Assembly: GCA_018292915.2 (NCBI GenBank)
Contig: JACVVK020000093.1
Span: 722,501-786,500, forward strand
Length of the DNA: 64,000 bases
Source of the DNA: Batillaria attramentaria
Lineage: Eukaryota; Mollusca; Gastropoda; Batillariidae
Reading direction: 5' to 3'
Positions 21,429-48,690 of the stretch are shown one piece after another. The notes under the pieces are model-generated. The model was given only the letters and a program-made list of their open reading frames with translations, did not search any database and was not told the origin of the DNA. The position numbers and the translations under genes are program-made. The stretch's first letter is position 1. The number at the start of each line of letters is the position of its first letter.

Positions 21429-21830
21429 AGCCTGCTCTTAACTGGGCACAGCGCGCGAAACACACGTGTGCACATCACAGTCGTTGCGCTCGGTGTGTCT
21501 ACTTAGTATACCAGCAGCCGGATCTTAGACTCCACGTAACCCTTCCTGTAGAGTACACCGCACTGTCAAGTTAGCAATACCAAGAGTGAAGTACTAATAC
21601 AAAACTGCACACAGCAGTGCTGGGTGAGAAACCGATTGAAGATGCACTGTCCGCCATGTTTTCTGCGCGCCGAGTGACGTTGTGCAGCCAGTCAGAATCT
21701 GTTGTGGAAACCACAGTGACAGTCACAGTTGTGGCTATTTGAAAAATAAGTTGCTGTGATGACGCCACAACGGGGGGAACCCCCCCAAACTGTGGCGCTC
21801 CGCAGTGCCCAGTTAAGAGCCGGCTTTAGC
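21429..21830. mobile_element. ~400-bp inverted-repeat element carrying a poly(A) polymerase gene fragment
   Basis: Terminal inverted repeats: ctcttaactgggcac at 21435-21449 and its complement at 21805-21819, with weaker similarity extending to about 25-30 bp. Inside, 21510-21596 copies part of poly(A) polymerase exon 13 and the intron before it (see 31816-31902). No transposase ORF. Confidence 0.65.
21510..21596 (-). pseudogene. Copied fragment of poly(A) polymerase exon 13 plus adjoining intron
   Basis: Over 21510-21580 it differs from 31816-31886 at about three positions by eye. The copy spans the exon 13 splice acceptor and runs into intron sequence, so it was copied from DNA, not from mRNA. 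It has no coding potential of its own. Confidence 0.85.
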
Positions 21831-23012
21831 ACAAACCACGCACAAATAATGACTGTACGTGCAGTAACGGTTTAAGGATGGGGAGTACATTTGAAAAAAA
21901 AAAAAGGAACTGCAAGGGAAGAGCAGCTGAAACGCTAACTTCAACACCGTTTGTAAGTTCGTTGTGGATGATTCGGCCTTAACTTTAAAAAGTACGTGGA
22001 ATCCTGCACGTGTCTTTCTGTTTTTGTGCATGGTGTACACGTTTGTTCAAACCAAATTTTAAGAGGTCCTCATTACTTGCATTCAACCTAGTCCCCATCC
22101 TTAAAATGGTACTCTGCGACTACTGGTTGATCTTTATGTATATTTTGCATGCTCATTGTCTTGTGTGAAGATACAGTGCTATGTTTTCATGTTTCATTCC
22201 ACACACACACACACACTCACACACACACACAGTGTCTTGAAAATAGAACACAGAAAAAGAAAAAAAAAATTAAGGTCTTGAAATAAAACAAAATACTAAA
22301 CCTTAGTCCTTTCTTTTTATATCATTTTTTTTATTTCATTTTTTTTCCACAGCGCTTGAGCCTGCAGTGTTAATTTGTAAGAATGAATTCACCATGCAAC
22401 ACGCATACCATCCTGTCTCAGTTAAACTGTCTCCAATGATTGGCAACATAGCAGAAAAAAAAAAATCAAAATAAAGTCACCACTGTCCGCATCACCCGAA
22501 CTCTTCCCAAAGCCACGAGAACGGGAGGCCAGACAGTATTGCAACAATGAACATGACAGAGGAAAGAGTACGAGTTCAGTACAAGTCAACAAGCTGCCTA
22601 CCAAAGGTTTGGTCATACCAAAAATATCCACGAACAAACAAGCAAGCACACACGCCCACGAACCTTCACTCCACGTGATTTCTTTTATTTATATTATAGT
22701 GTATACACTAAAGAAAAAAAAAAAAAGAAAGAAAGAAAGAAAGAAAGAAAGAAAACCCCTGTCTCTGTGATTCTGCCATGACGCTAAAGAACCTTTGTCA
22801 GGCCTGTACACACATCCTGTGACAAACCGGACCAGAAAATGTACATGTATGCACCCGTCGTTGTCATGTTTTGCATACACCTACATTCAATGTCCTAGAC
22901 CCCGCATAAAGTTCAAGTTACAGGAGCTGTCTGGCAGAGGAAAGCTTTGACTAGCTGTATGAAGTAAAACCACTGGAAGGTGGTTTGCGGATGATCTGCA
23001 CGCATTACAGGT

Positions 23013-23316
23013 TCGGAATTGCTGCGGGAAAAAAAAAAAAGACTGAAATCTACACCGGGGTGCAAGAGGCAGCGTCCTGCTGGGGGACCACGGTGGCAAT
23101 GCCCCACTTAAGAAAACAAATTTTAAAAAACTGACATTCAAGCCTTCAAAAATGAAGTTAGACTGTCCCATATGACATTTGTGTCCATGTATGATTGTGT
23201 GCGATCTTTTTTCCCCCTTCCTTTCCTTTGGCTGAAACTTAGAATTTTGGGGGGCTGAAAGAATAGTAAATTTGGCTGAAAACTGACAAATGACTGAAAA
23301 TTCCCCAGCCTGGCTT
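23013..23316 (+). repeat. Interspersed repeat, copy 1 of 3 ('ggctgaaaattgccaaatgac')
   Basis: Shared landmarks: aattgctg-gg-aaa, gcagcgtcctgct, ggcaatgccccacttaagaa, gttagactgtcccatatg and atggctgaaa-type strings at the end. Not recognised as a named family. Confidence 0.75.
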
Positions 23317-24853
23317 TATCAGAACGGTACTACAAATACAATGAAAGCAGAAGACAGGAGAAGTGTGCAAAATGAGTACCACGTTACCAGCTAGGTGTAT
23401 GCAAATAGGAGCGTGCGAACAGTGTCCAAGATCAACACTTTGTGCGATTCTTCATTCAAGCAAGCCCAGATGCACTTCCCTCTGTTCCACTAGGTAACTG
23501 TCTTTTTCTTTGTCCCCCCCCCCCCCCCCCCGGTAACAAACTGTCTCAACTTGCAAATGCTGTGTGTGCGTGCGCACGTGCACAAGCAAACTATGAAGCA
23601 TTGCACTGCGCAAGCTGTTTTTCGAAATACAGACTGCAAAATGCTCCCAACTTAAAAATGTATGAACCATTTGCTACAAGTTACTAGGTAAATTTCGTTC
23701 TTCTTCTCCATGCTGCCTTATCTACATGTACAGTTTATGAAAACTTGATAAATCAATACAGAATGAGAGAATGAAGAGCGAGAGAATGAAGAGGGAGAGA
23801 GAGAATTTAGAGAGAGAATGAAGAGAGAGAATGAAGAGCGAGAGAGAGAGAGAGAGAAAGAGGCTGGCCTAATCCCACGAGAAGCACCCCAGACACTACA
23901 CTGCGAGAAACAGTACGTGTGCAGTTTCTATGCATGGATGTAGCAAGGCTCAAAGCACTGGGATCTCCCAAGGTAACAGTGATAAAAATGCATCAAAATG
24001 TATTTCGACCAACACACAACCCATCCATACTGTCCAGCCGCTATGCACTGTATACCTACTTGATGCTGGACATTCAATAGACATGACACATCCTGTAACG
24101 TCAAATGCATTTTACGACACAAAGTCACACTTGTACATGTTACGAGTACTGTGTTACAGATAATTATACAGAGGGACAGAAAGACAGAACAAGAGAGTAA
24201 GGGGTGGGGGGGGGGGGGTTGGGGGTGGCAACAGAGTAAGGGGATGCACAATAATGAACAAAATATATGTTGCTTTATTTTGTAGACAGTCATCGGCTTC
24301 CATGGCAAAAATTATGATACATCGAACCACTGGGAGGGAAATTGACACCGACATCTGTAAATGCACCTTTCACTCCCTCAAAACACAAGACTCTCTCTCT
24401 CTCTATATGTACCTATATACAAAACAACATCATGTGTCCAACTCAGCATTCACAATTCACCCTTCTGCTCAGCACTGAAAAGGATCACCTGTACACTTCA
24501 TGTGAGATGGGTATGTAAAACTTACAGATGCCAAATGAAACGGTTGTCTATGTACACGTACAACTGCACTTTGAAAAGGGCCTTACTGAATTACCGGTAC
24601 TTTTTGTTTTGTTTGTTTAAAGTTCTTTTTTTCCCCCAATTTTCCTTTGTTAGTTGTGACTTATCGCAAATGAAAGAATGGAGCACCCTGAGGATATCAA
24701 AAGCAAGGCTCCTCGCAGAAATACACAAGTCTCACAGACCGCTACCCATTATATCCATTCGTCCACAACTTCGGAGCTCCTCCGTGTTTTTCACAAACTG
24801 GTTCAGCTTCTCACGTACTCACGTCCGCCTTGGAGACTATGGCTGCACCACAA

Positions 24854-25023
24854 GGGTGGGTGGGTGTTTGGGGGTTTAACGTCCTTTTCTACCACATAGG
24901 GTGATATCAAGGACGGGGCAACGATGAAAAAGCCAGCACAAATATTTGGCTCCAGCCGGGATCGAACTCACGACCCGAGCATTAGAAGTCCAACGCTCTA
25001 CCATTCGACCACCCCGGCTCCCC
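24854..25023 (-). mobile_element. (CCCA)n-tailed tRNA-SINE with 14-bp target duplication
   Basis: Full copy flanked by tggctgcaccacaa at 24840-24853 and 25024-25037, no mismatch. Confidence 0.92.
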
Positions 25024-26151
25024 TGGCTGCACCACAAAGGCAAGCTCTGTGCAGTGAGCCATGAATAATGATGGCAAAAATCCCTCTCATGTGAAAATTC
25101 CTTTTAAGCTACTCTGCACATTTCACTCAATCAAATCTCCTGTGAGTTGCCGCGCTCGCCCACTTTCAAATACCAGGCAAATATGCCGCCAGCCTCAGTT
25201 TCAGGACACACACAGACTGGTCAAAGATTCCATGCAGAGCGAAGGGTTGAACTGGTCCATACAGTCATGTTTCTATGTTTAGCAGTCTACACGTAAAACG
25301 TGACGTGTCTCTAAAGTTAATGCAATAACCATTTCTCAGACGTCATGTTTCTCTAAAGCAAGGAAATAACCACTGAAATATTTTTATCCTATTTTAGTAA
25401 GTTTGGTCAGAAATTCAGTCCAAAAAAAAAAAGAGAAATAAATCTTAAAAAAAAAAAAAAAAAAAAATTAACCGTCAGTGTCTTAAATGCTTGCAGCAAT
25501 TGATGCAAATAAAATACATTTTTCATGATTTTTTTTTTTTTTTTGCATGCAACAAGGTAAGTACATGCAACCATTTGATTTTTGGGATGTTTTTCCATCA
25601 TTTCTGTTTTTTTTGGGGCTGTGTTTTTAATGTTTCGTCTATGAAATGAAACTTTTTTTTTTTTTACTTTTCCCTTATTTTGCTTTTTTTTTGTTTTTGT
25701 TTTTTAAATTTTTTACTTTTTTCTGCAGATATGAGAACGTGGATGTTACAACCAAAGTCATTTTTTTTGTTTTGTTTTGTTGTGGTTTGAATTACTCAAA
25801 CGCCCTTTCTGAAAGCTTAGCTTAGGATATCATTCTTACTACTAGTTTCCCATGAAACTAGGATATGTTTCAGATTAGCCTTCGACCCGAGATGGGAACT
25901 CTGAAATCACATGAGGTAGCCTTTGGCCAGTAAAATGAAACAGCTGAAGTTCCTCTGTGGTTTATGTCAGTTCTGCGCAGACAAATCCCATACCCCCATC
26001 AGAATCCTGGTCCACACACACAGCACCAGACTGGCAGATCTACACAGCAGAAATCTCACACTCAATGCCCACTTCGAACAGTTTTGAGATGTTTTAGCAA
26101 CCCACGAGCGTGCCTCAACGTCGCCTGGTCCGGAACCTTCCGACGGTTTGC

Positions 26152-40875
<14,724 letters not shown>

Positions 40876-41639
40876 GCTGTATCTGAAACACCAAATCAAC
40901 ACTGAGTGACTGATACTAAATATTATGACAAGACAACTGCAGAAAATCATAATTTTCGCAAGATTAATTGCTGTTTATATATAACACAAATGTTATAAGA
41001 GTTTGCAGGGTACACTAAAACTGAACTGCCATCTGAACCTAATCATACATCCCCTGGTTAAAAATCACACTGTGTTATAGATGTTGTGTTAAATCTGCTA
41101 ATTTGGTAAACTTTGTACATTAATTATTATTACTAATAATACTAGCTCTGAAATGGTTACTGCCATAAATAGTTTTAGCATACACTGAAAATCCGTAATG
41201 ACGGGGATGATGCCTGGTCAGTGCAGTCACCACTTGGACAACGGTTTGATACAGGTTCAATAAATGGAACACAACATACCCAGTCAGTGTCACCAATAGG
41301 CAATACTACAAGTACCCACAGTGTCTGTTTCAATTTTCATTAGAAACTTAAAAATGTTGCAATATGTTCTTTATATCATTCAATGATCTAAAATAAGTAA
41401 TGAAAATCAGTAATGCTGCCAGTGCCACTATGTTTGTGGTTCTCTCTGTCAGTGCCAGTCACACACACACACACACACGTATCACATGCTGTGCTGTACT
41501 GTCAAAACTGCGAATAGTGTTTGGTAGCGGAAGTGTGCCACTACTGCCCGTCCTCCATCGTAAGGCATGCTTGGTTTTGAAGACAGAGTCTAAATACATA
41601 CTGACACACTGAAAGATGACACGACATTTCATGCTTATG

Positions 41640-42193
41640 ATCTTTGCTGTCTGATGCTGGGTTCTCATAAACGGGAACAGACGAACAGACGATACCTCCT
41701 TGCAAGCGCATGAGAAAATGTCAGTTAAAATGAACGTAAATATACCTGATGAACAACCGTTGGTGACAGGCTTACTTCAGCTAAACTGCTAGAAAGCCAT
41801 GGGATGAACTGGAGACTTGATCTGCGCACAACCAACTTTCAAAATAAGTGTTTTTCTTGCTAAGCGTGAATATCAACAATGGCGGGTTGTAGATTTCCCA
41901 GAAGGCCGTAGTCAACATCCGTCTGTCGCTTACAGCCTTTACATTTCAAAAACATGTGCCAAATTAATAATTTCCCATTTTTGCTTGAAAATTTTTCCCT
42001 TGACAAAGCAAAATAAAATTATTTCACGGGAGTATCACCCCAGTTTTGAAATTGCGAAGTAATCCAAATTTGTCTTTGCTCTGAGCGGCGAGATAGTGAA
42101 ACCAAAGTTCAAGCTTCGTGCTCGCTGGCCACTTCGCTTAGCTGCAACCACACGTTTTCAGCAGAGGGATGAACGAATATCTCAAGTCGTAGC
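41640..42193. promoter_or_regulatory. Probable divergent promoter region, poly(A) polymerase (-) / seipin (+)
   Basis: The two start codons (40875 on -, 42194 on +) face each other 1.3 kb apart, and the - strand gene has a splice acceptor just before its ATG, so its first non-coding exon must lie further toward seipin. AATGGCGGG at about 41877 resembles a YY1 core. No TATA box is evident. Exact start sites cannot be read from sequence. Confidence 0.45.
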
Positions 42194-45100
42194 ATGGTTT
42201 TCGCTTTTGTGACACGTGTGACTGATAGGTTTAAAGACTTCGTATCGTGGGCACTCCACAATGTTCAGAACACAGTCAAACAGGTTGCTGTGTTCCTCGT
42301 GACAGGATTTCTGATATTGTGGATTGCTGTTATCCTGTACGCCAGTTTTTATCACGTGCATGTGCCATCACAGTCAATCATCAGATCTGCACATTTTAAG
42401 TTCAGGTACACTGTCACACAACACCACGTGCATACGCTCTTGTCATTGCTATTTTTGTTGCATGCATTAACTATCTTAGAAGTTGATGATGATGATGATT
42501 GGCCATTTGTATAGCGCTACAAGAAAACTTCCATGCAGTAAGCATGCTCATGGCGCCTTTGGAGTGAAAAAAAAAAGTGAAAGAGAGAGAGAGAGAGAAT
42601 TAGAACTGAGAGAAAAGATGCGTTTTGAGGTTCCGCTCGAAGGTCATGACTGACGCAGAACCTGACTTGAGGTGAGCTGGCAAGTTGTTCCAGATGCAAG
42701 GAGCTGCACTCTTGAAAGCCCGTGCACCAGAGCATTTCTTGTCTGTGTTGAAGAAGATCTTAGGCTGCGTGCAGGTCTATAGAGTGGTATGAGCTCAGCC
42801 AGATACAGAAGTTACCATTCTCTCTTCTCCCTTGACTCCAGGGCCCACCCCCTTTCTTTCCGTACCTATCTCTTTGTTGACGGAATGGGTTACTTTAATT
42901 ATCTATTTATTTATTTTTTTGTTTGTAGGGTATGTCCGAGTGGTGTGGGCATGTGTTCCTTTCCAGCGGCCAATGTCACTCTAGGTGCTGGAGGGAGAGC
43001 AGAGGTATGTTTGTAGTTAAACGTATACATGTGTGGAGGCATGTGTGCGTTTCTGGGTGAGTGAGTGTGTGTGTTCATTGTAAGGAGCCCTGAGCTCCCG
43101 CGAGAGGGAGGGCGTCCCTTAAGTACCAATATCATTATTAACCACTGAGCTTCAATTTCAAATTGTCCTTAATTCATAGGTCCCCATCCTCCTTTGCTTC
43201 TGCCACAGCATACTTCATTCATGGGTTTTTTGGTGGTTTTTTTTTTTTTTTTGTGTGTGTGCTATTTTCTGGGCCCTAAGGATTTAAGAATTGGTATCAG
43301 TAGTACAACATCTTTGTGAGGATGGCAGTTCCCAGACATAAAGTGTGAAAATAAGACTTCAGTCTTGCGTTTTGTTTCTTCAGATGATGTGTTATATATA
43401 TATATTAGGTTTCAGGGTTGGGGTTGGGTTTCCACATACCTGTAGAAATTGTTTCTTTTTCTCTTCCCTCCAGGTGCTTGGTAGAGGACAACGATACAAT
43501 ATGCTTCTGGAGATGGAAGTTCCTGACTCAGCTGGCAACAGAGATTTGGGTAAACTAAAAAAAAAAAAAAAGGAGGGGAATAACTAAAAGCAATAGAACC
43601 TTTAGCTTAGTTGATATCATAAATTTCTTCCTTAGATTACACTAGGTCTGTTGCCAGCCAGTACAGTATGATGCTCACAGGGATCAGACGTTTTGTGACT
43701 TGTGACCTGATAGACTATCTGATAACTGCTTTGCCTATTGCTGTTGACAGATGGCAGTAGGGTGTTATCAAACTGCCAGGAGCAGCTACAAAGAACAGTA
43801 TTAAACAGTCATGTTCCAAGGGTTCAGACGTGGGTCATAGTCTGATTAAAATTGTAATTTATGTCCTAATGCCACGGACCCTTTCAAGACAAATGTTTGA
43901 TTAACGCTTTGCTGTCATGGTCCAGTGTCTCATAGATTTTGATTAATGCAGACATGCCAAATTCATACAGACAGAAAACTGGGCATATTATGTGCATATC
44001 ACTGTATGTAATCATGTTGACTGTGGTATTGGGTATCGCTAAGCCTCAGTTTTATGTATTTTCTGCTCATTTTTCAGGAATGTTCATGGTTGTGATAAAA
44101 GTGTATGACAGACATGGACACATAGTCCAAGAGTCATCCAGATCAGTAAGAAATGCTCTGTGTGTGTATGTGTTTTTGTTGTTGTTGTTGTTGGTTTTTT
44201 TGTTTTTTTTTTTAAGCTCAGCCGAAAGAAAGATAACCAAGCCAGAATGCATGAATGAATAACATATTTTTCAAGGATATATATATGTAAGTGTTATCTC
44301 ACAATTTGTCCTATATATCTACAGAAGAAAAATGTATGTACTTTCAGGGCTACTGCACTACATAAAAAGGAAAATACATGTATTATTAAATGTACTCTAT
44401 TGTCATTTTTTTTTTTTTTTTTTCAGGCAACCCTGAAGTACCAGTCAGATCTATTACTTACCATCCAGACATTGGCATGGTCTCCACTCTATATAATTGG
44501 CTTTGTTGAGCAGAAACAGAATCTCAAAATTGACTTGTTTGAAGATTATTTGGACGATGTGGTAAGTTGGTGTTCGGTACATATATTGAGAAAGGTCAAA
44601 TTAAGATGATGTGTGATACAGTGAAAATGCTTGCTACTGTTGGTGATGCCTATGAATGGCTGTGATGCCTATCAATGGCTGTGATCACATAACTGTATTT
44701 GTGATACCATTATCTTTTATATTATCTTATCCTGCTAATATGGGGCATAAGCACCAATAAGTTTTTAAAGCATAAATGCTGGTTGTCGTCCCAGTTGTGC
44801 CTTTCTTTGCTCAGTCCGGGCACCCTTCTTTTTTTTTTTGAGTGAAGTACCAACCCACAGCCAATAGATTTTGAAATTAGTAATTGATCAGGCCTTTTTT
44901 GCATTTGAATAACACCACCCAAAAACAACAACCAAAAAACCCTGTGCGCGAACGTCCAAAGCATGTATGATCCATTGCAAAATCATGCCGTGTGTGCAGT
45001 ACCATCCAGCAGTGGGAGTGTTGATTGAAATCCACAGTCGGCAGCTGGAGATATACACGGCCCAGCTGAAACTTCATGCTACTTATACAGGAATAAGGTA

Positions 45101-45462
45101 TTGTGCCGGTTTTACATACACTAAGCTTTAGTATGCTGTGATATTTATCGTGTAGCTGTCTATTGCATGGTACCAATCATGATGTTCGGAACTGCAGGAA
45201 CTACGGTACTTTACCACATTACTGGTGTATTCTCTTTTGTGTTTATGATTACAGTTCTCTAGAGATCGCCACAAGAGTAGCTCTTAATTCAGTGCAGATG
45301 TTTACTAAAGATTATTTAACTTTTAAGCATTATATAGACAGAAAGTTTAAGTTTGTAAACGCTGCAATGGGTGAAGGCTGTGGTGTTGCGCACTGGTGAA
45401 AGGGTGCTCTGTTCTCTGCCTGTGCATGTTCAGAGTTCAAGAGTGGGTGGTGGTCTTTTGCT

Positions 45463-45537
<75 letters not shown>

Positions 45538-47433
45538 TATAGCAATGTGCAAATGTCTAGTATGCAAAGCATTTGTTATGGTGTAGGTTAAATTAAACAA
45601 ATCTTGTTTATTTTTCATCTCTGTCCAGGTACTACATGTTCTACTGGCCATTGACGAGTGCTTTCTTCGGTATCGGCTTCAACTGTATGTGGTTGACGCT
45701 CATAGCGCTGTTGTCATGGTACAAACTGGGAGCTCACGTCAGTCCTGACACACAGGAGAACACAGAGAAAAAGCAGCTGACCTTTCAGCAGAGGGAAGAG
45801 CGAGTCAAAACTTTAATTGATGAAGACAATCAGGCAGGTGGTCAGCAGGCTGAAACAGGTGATTATGACCCTCCTATAATTTAAAAAACAAATATTAACC
45901 TTTTTTTTTTTTTACTACTTCATTATCGCTTTCAGGAAAGTCCATGTGCCACCCCACCTATTTATCCTTTAAAAAAAAAAAATGCACCGGCCCCCTTAGT
46001 GTAGTGGTTAGCACTTCGGATCATGGACCGGGAGACCCAGCCGAGGCAAGCGGGATTTTTCCTACCTAGGTCGGCTCCTACCCACAGCGGGTGTGCTATG
46101 GGCCCGATGGGGAGGCTGTTGCCACATAGCCGAGTTTCACCCACTTCACGGGTGCGACTTTGGGGGTACTTCCCTTAGTATGATACGTCTTATGATGTGG
46201 ATGATTACACGGCCGGCACCGCAGGTGCCGTAGTTCCCGGGCCTGGTTAATGCTGGGATATTTATGACAGGAAGCGTGGAATGCGGCCCTGTCCCGCAGT
46301 CCCAAACCACATGGACCTCCATAGCATCATCATACTATCATCCTCATCTCCATCATCATGCATAATAAAAATTGTCCCAGCTTTCGAGTCCTCCGTGGGT
46401 TCCACCCATGGCCTGGGAGGAACACCACTGGAGTTGGCAAAAGAGTTGGGGTAGCAAAAAAAAAAAAAAAAAAAATGCTTGGAGAGGAAAGCTGGAGGAC
46501 CAGGGGAGAAGCCCCCATGAGCAGCCTGGTAGCCAGGAGAAAGCGGTATTATCATGCTGGGGAATTACTGAGGAAGTAAAAGACTGAAACCTATGCGTGG
46601 TGCAGAGGCAGCGCCCTGCTCAGGGGACACAGGGGCAATGGCCCACTTCAGAGAACAAATTTTAGCATTTTTAAAGGCATGTGGCAGCCTCTCCTGGCAC
46701 CCAGAGTAAAATACTGCGTCAATACTGACATGCAAGTCTTCATAAATGATGTTAGACTGTCCCACATGCCATTACATGTATCATGATACATGACTGTGTG
46801 TGCAACCTTTCCCCCTCCTTCCTTTACTTTGGCTGAAACTTAGATTTTTTTGGGTGGCTGAAAGGATAGGAAATTTGGCTGAAAATTGCCAAAATGACTG
46901 AAAATTCACCAGTCTCACAGCTTGAACTAGGCTTCAACCCACTCATCATCATGACAGCGGTGACTGTTGTTCAGTAGCGCCCCTTCTGTGTCAGATGTGC
47001 ATCCTGTTAGACCACTGCTCCCCCTCTGCTTTGTTAATTGCCTCCCCTTCTGCTTGAGCTCTTCCTTTCTTCCTGTTCTGTTGGTGATGCACAACATGCA
47101 AAGTTCCTTCTTTAAAACCATGGATGTCTTTATACCTTCGAAGTGCATTTTTTTTTACTGTTCCTTTACTTGTTTGTTTACTATCAAAATCACATAATTT
47201 GATGCTCATGCCTTTAAAAAAAAAAATAAAAATTCAACCTCACTGTGAATTTCACAGGTTTCCGGTACATCCAGCCTTTCACAATGACCACATCGTATAG
47301 AGAGGCTGAAACCATTGGTGAAGCACGTCCTGAAGCAGGGGGCGAGCATCAAAGGGGCAGCAGCTCATCGAGGGGCCAGCAGGATGCCTCATCTTTACTT
47401 CGACAGCGGGGGAGGACTGAGACTCCCAGCTGA
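42194..47433 (+). CDS. BSCL2: Seipin, 8 exons
   Basis: ER membrane protein that organises lipid-droplet budding at ER-droplet contacts. Exons: 42194-42405, 42929-43004, 43474-43549, 44078-44145, 44427-44561, 45000-45097, 45629-45858, 47258-47433; 1071 nt, 356 aa, all GT-AG and in phase. The N-terminal membrane helix (about residues 33-55) comes before a luminal beta-sandwich. CSFPAANVTL keeps the NVT glycosylation sequon at the place mutated in human seipinopathy. Further landmarks are GRGQRYNMLLEMEVPDS, LGMFMVVIKVYD, SSRSATLKYQSDLL, FVEQKQNLKIDLFEDY and IEIHSRQLEIYTAQL. The second membrane helix is in exon 7 (WPLTSAFFGIGFNCMWLTLIALLSW). The cytosolic tail is short, acidic/Gln-rich and ends in a Ser-rich stretch. 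Introns are small except intron 7, which holds a SINE and another repeat copy. The start is the first in-frame ATG and faces the poly(A) polymerase gene. Confidence 0.95.
42484..43140. repeat. Related interspersed repeat pieces in seipin introns 1 and 2
   Basis: 42484-42790: (GAT)n, tttgtatagcgctacaag, gttttgaggttccgctcgaa and caagttgttccagatgc. 43080-43140: gagctcccgcgagagggagg and gcgtcccttaag. Seipin exon 2 (42929-43004) lies between the two pieces. Confidence 0.5.
45463..45532 (+). repeat. (GT)n microsatellite
   Basis: About 35 units in seipin intron 6, about 95 bp before exon 7. Confidence 0.97.
45989..46475 (+). mobile_element. Second-family tRNA-SINE in seipin intron 7
   Basis: ggcccccttagtgtagtggt begins the head, and the body matches 33652-34132 in opposite orientation. 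Ends in poly(A) at 46457-46474, followed by a ggagaggaaagctggaggac module like that at 18095-18383. Confidence 0.8.
46556..46918 (+). repeat. Interspersed repeat, copy 3 of 3, in seipin intron 7
   Basis: Same landmarks; directly follows the second-family SINE and its extra module. Confidence 0.75.
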
Positions 47434-47786
47434 CACCATCACTCACTCTTGAAATTTGTTTTCAACGTACATGGGCTGTGTCAGCAGAATGTGCCAAAAA
47501 CTATTGGGAAGTCATTTGAGGTACAGATTGGGTGCTTTTGGGTCTTCATGAACCTAGTTAGTAGTCATTTTTGTATGCTGAACTCAAGCTCTAAATGTTG
47601 AGAGAGAGAGAGAGAACTTCAAGTGTATTGAAGGGAGGTCAGTGTGGAGTTTAATACAGCACTTCTCTGGTTTTACACTGCACTCTCAAGCTTCGCACAT
47701 ATAAACTTCTCTCGTACACACGGTTATAACTTTTCTACGCGCTCACAAGTCTTTTTTTTGTGAGTGAAAGGGACGTAATACGCAGT

Positions 47787-47884
47787 CTATAAGAACTCGC
47801 TACGTGAGGAGTGTTCGCCTGTGTGTCATCGTAATCCGCGGTAAGATGACGGGCTCTTCAACATTTCTCCCACGTAACACCCTG
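47787..47884 (+). repeat. Repeat shared with 15262-15357
   Basis: ataagaactcgctacgtgag... and gcggtaagatgacgggctct; downstream of the seipin stop codon. Confidence 0.7.
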
Positions 47885-47942
47885 CAGTAGTGACTTAGAA
47901 CAAATCTCTATTCTCCTTTACGTCTTTTTCAGATCTTTCACT

Positions 47943-48230
47943 TCATCCCACGCTGCCTTTCTCTTTTTCCCCCCTCTCTGCCACTTCTTTCACCCTTTTC
48001 TGCTCATCCAGGTGGTGCTGGTACTTTTGACATGATGAGGCCGCAGCAAACAGCATCTTCTTGGTCACCTCTTTCTTGTCCAGGCCACCAACACGTTGAA
48101 CATAATCGCCAATCACCCTGAGGGTGATGAGGCATTTGTCTGAAATGTTGGTGACCATCACCTCCTTGTTTGCAGAAAAGCCTCTCTCCACAGTGGCCTG
48201 TCCATGGGAGAGCATGAGCAGCACCCAAAG
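47943..48230 (-). pseudogene. DNA-transposon-like protein, C-terminal fragment (SHGQ...VERGFS)
   Basis: An open - strand stretch reads MLSHGQATVERGFSANKEV, followed by CLITLRVIGDYVQRVGG and a Lys/Glu-rich tail. The LSHGQA-VERGFS-NKE string is typical of the C-terminal dimerisation region of an hAT-like transposase family, or its domesticated relatives, common in invertebrate genomes. No full transposase surrounds it. A matching upstream piece lies at 48560-48690. hAT assignment is from memory of the pattern and moderate. Confidence 0.55.
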
Positions 48231-48559
48231 TTTTTGTAATTGTCACACGCCGTCACTAGGTTGGCGTGGAGGAGCGATGGCCAAGGGAGTCTTCGACGAG
48301 CACAACACGACAATAAACAGATAAAATAAGAACACAGGACAATCGATAAGGAACAAGGAATTTGATAAAGACCATGACATCAGTCTGTTGGAGCTGACTG
48401 GATGCGATGTGTCCGGAGATGACATGTATAACCACATAGAGAATTACTGTGATAATGTAAAATTTAATTTCACTGAAAATGTGATACATGTACATGTACA
48501 AACTAGAGTAGATAGGGTACTTCTCTCCCTTTTGTGGTAAACTCACTTGCATCAGTCAT

Positions 48560-48690
48560 TGTAGCTTAAGATTGACATTGGGTCCATCCAGTGAAACCTG
48601 CAGGAGCTTGTTCAGACCCAACACTTCCAACAAGTCACTGGACGTGGCATGTCCCCCTGAAGTGGGAGTCATAGTAACGAGTACATACCT
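48560..48690 (-). pseudogene. DNA-transposon-like protein, internal fragment (VSLDGPNVN)
   Basis: On the - strand the reading SSDLLEVLGLNKLLQVSLDG, continuing PNVNLKLQ and then a stop, resembles an internal motif (LQVSMDGPNVNWK) of the same protein family as the fragment at 47943-48230. It lies upstream of that fragment in the right order, so both probably derive from one broken element or gene whose middle has been lost. Confidence 0.5.

Larger units (their letters stand above)
21831..26151 (-). other. Downstream of the poly(A) polymerase stop; possible long 3' UTR and flank
   Basis: No coding signal. Read on -, AATAAA hexamers occur at about 24276-24281 and 22684-22689, so the 3' UTR could be 1.9-3.5 kb. 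The region holds one interspersed repeat (23013), one SINE (24854), (GA)n at 23765-23860, poly(C/G) runs and poly(T) blocks at 25440-25800. Confidence 0.35.

Noticed and set aside
21510..21596. Second poly(A) polymerase gene or processed pseudogene
   Set aside because: Only one exon piece with intron sequence attached; no other exons nearby, no poly(A) tail.
24361..24879. 172-codon frame on the + strand
   Set aside because: Runs into a SINE, shows no motif, and lies in the probable 3' flank of poly(A) polymerase on the opposite strand.
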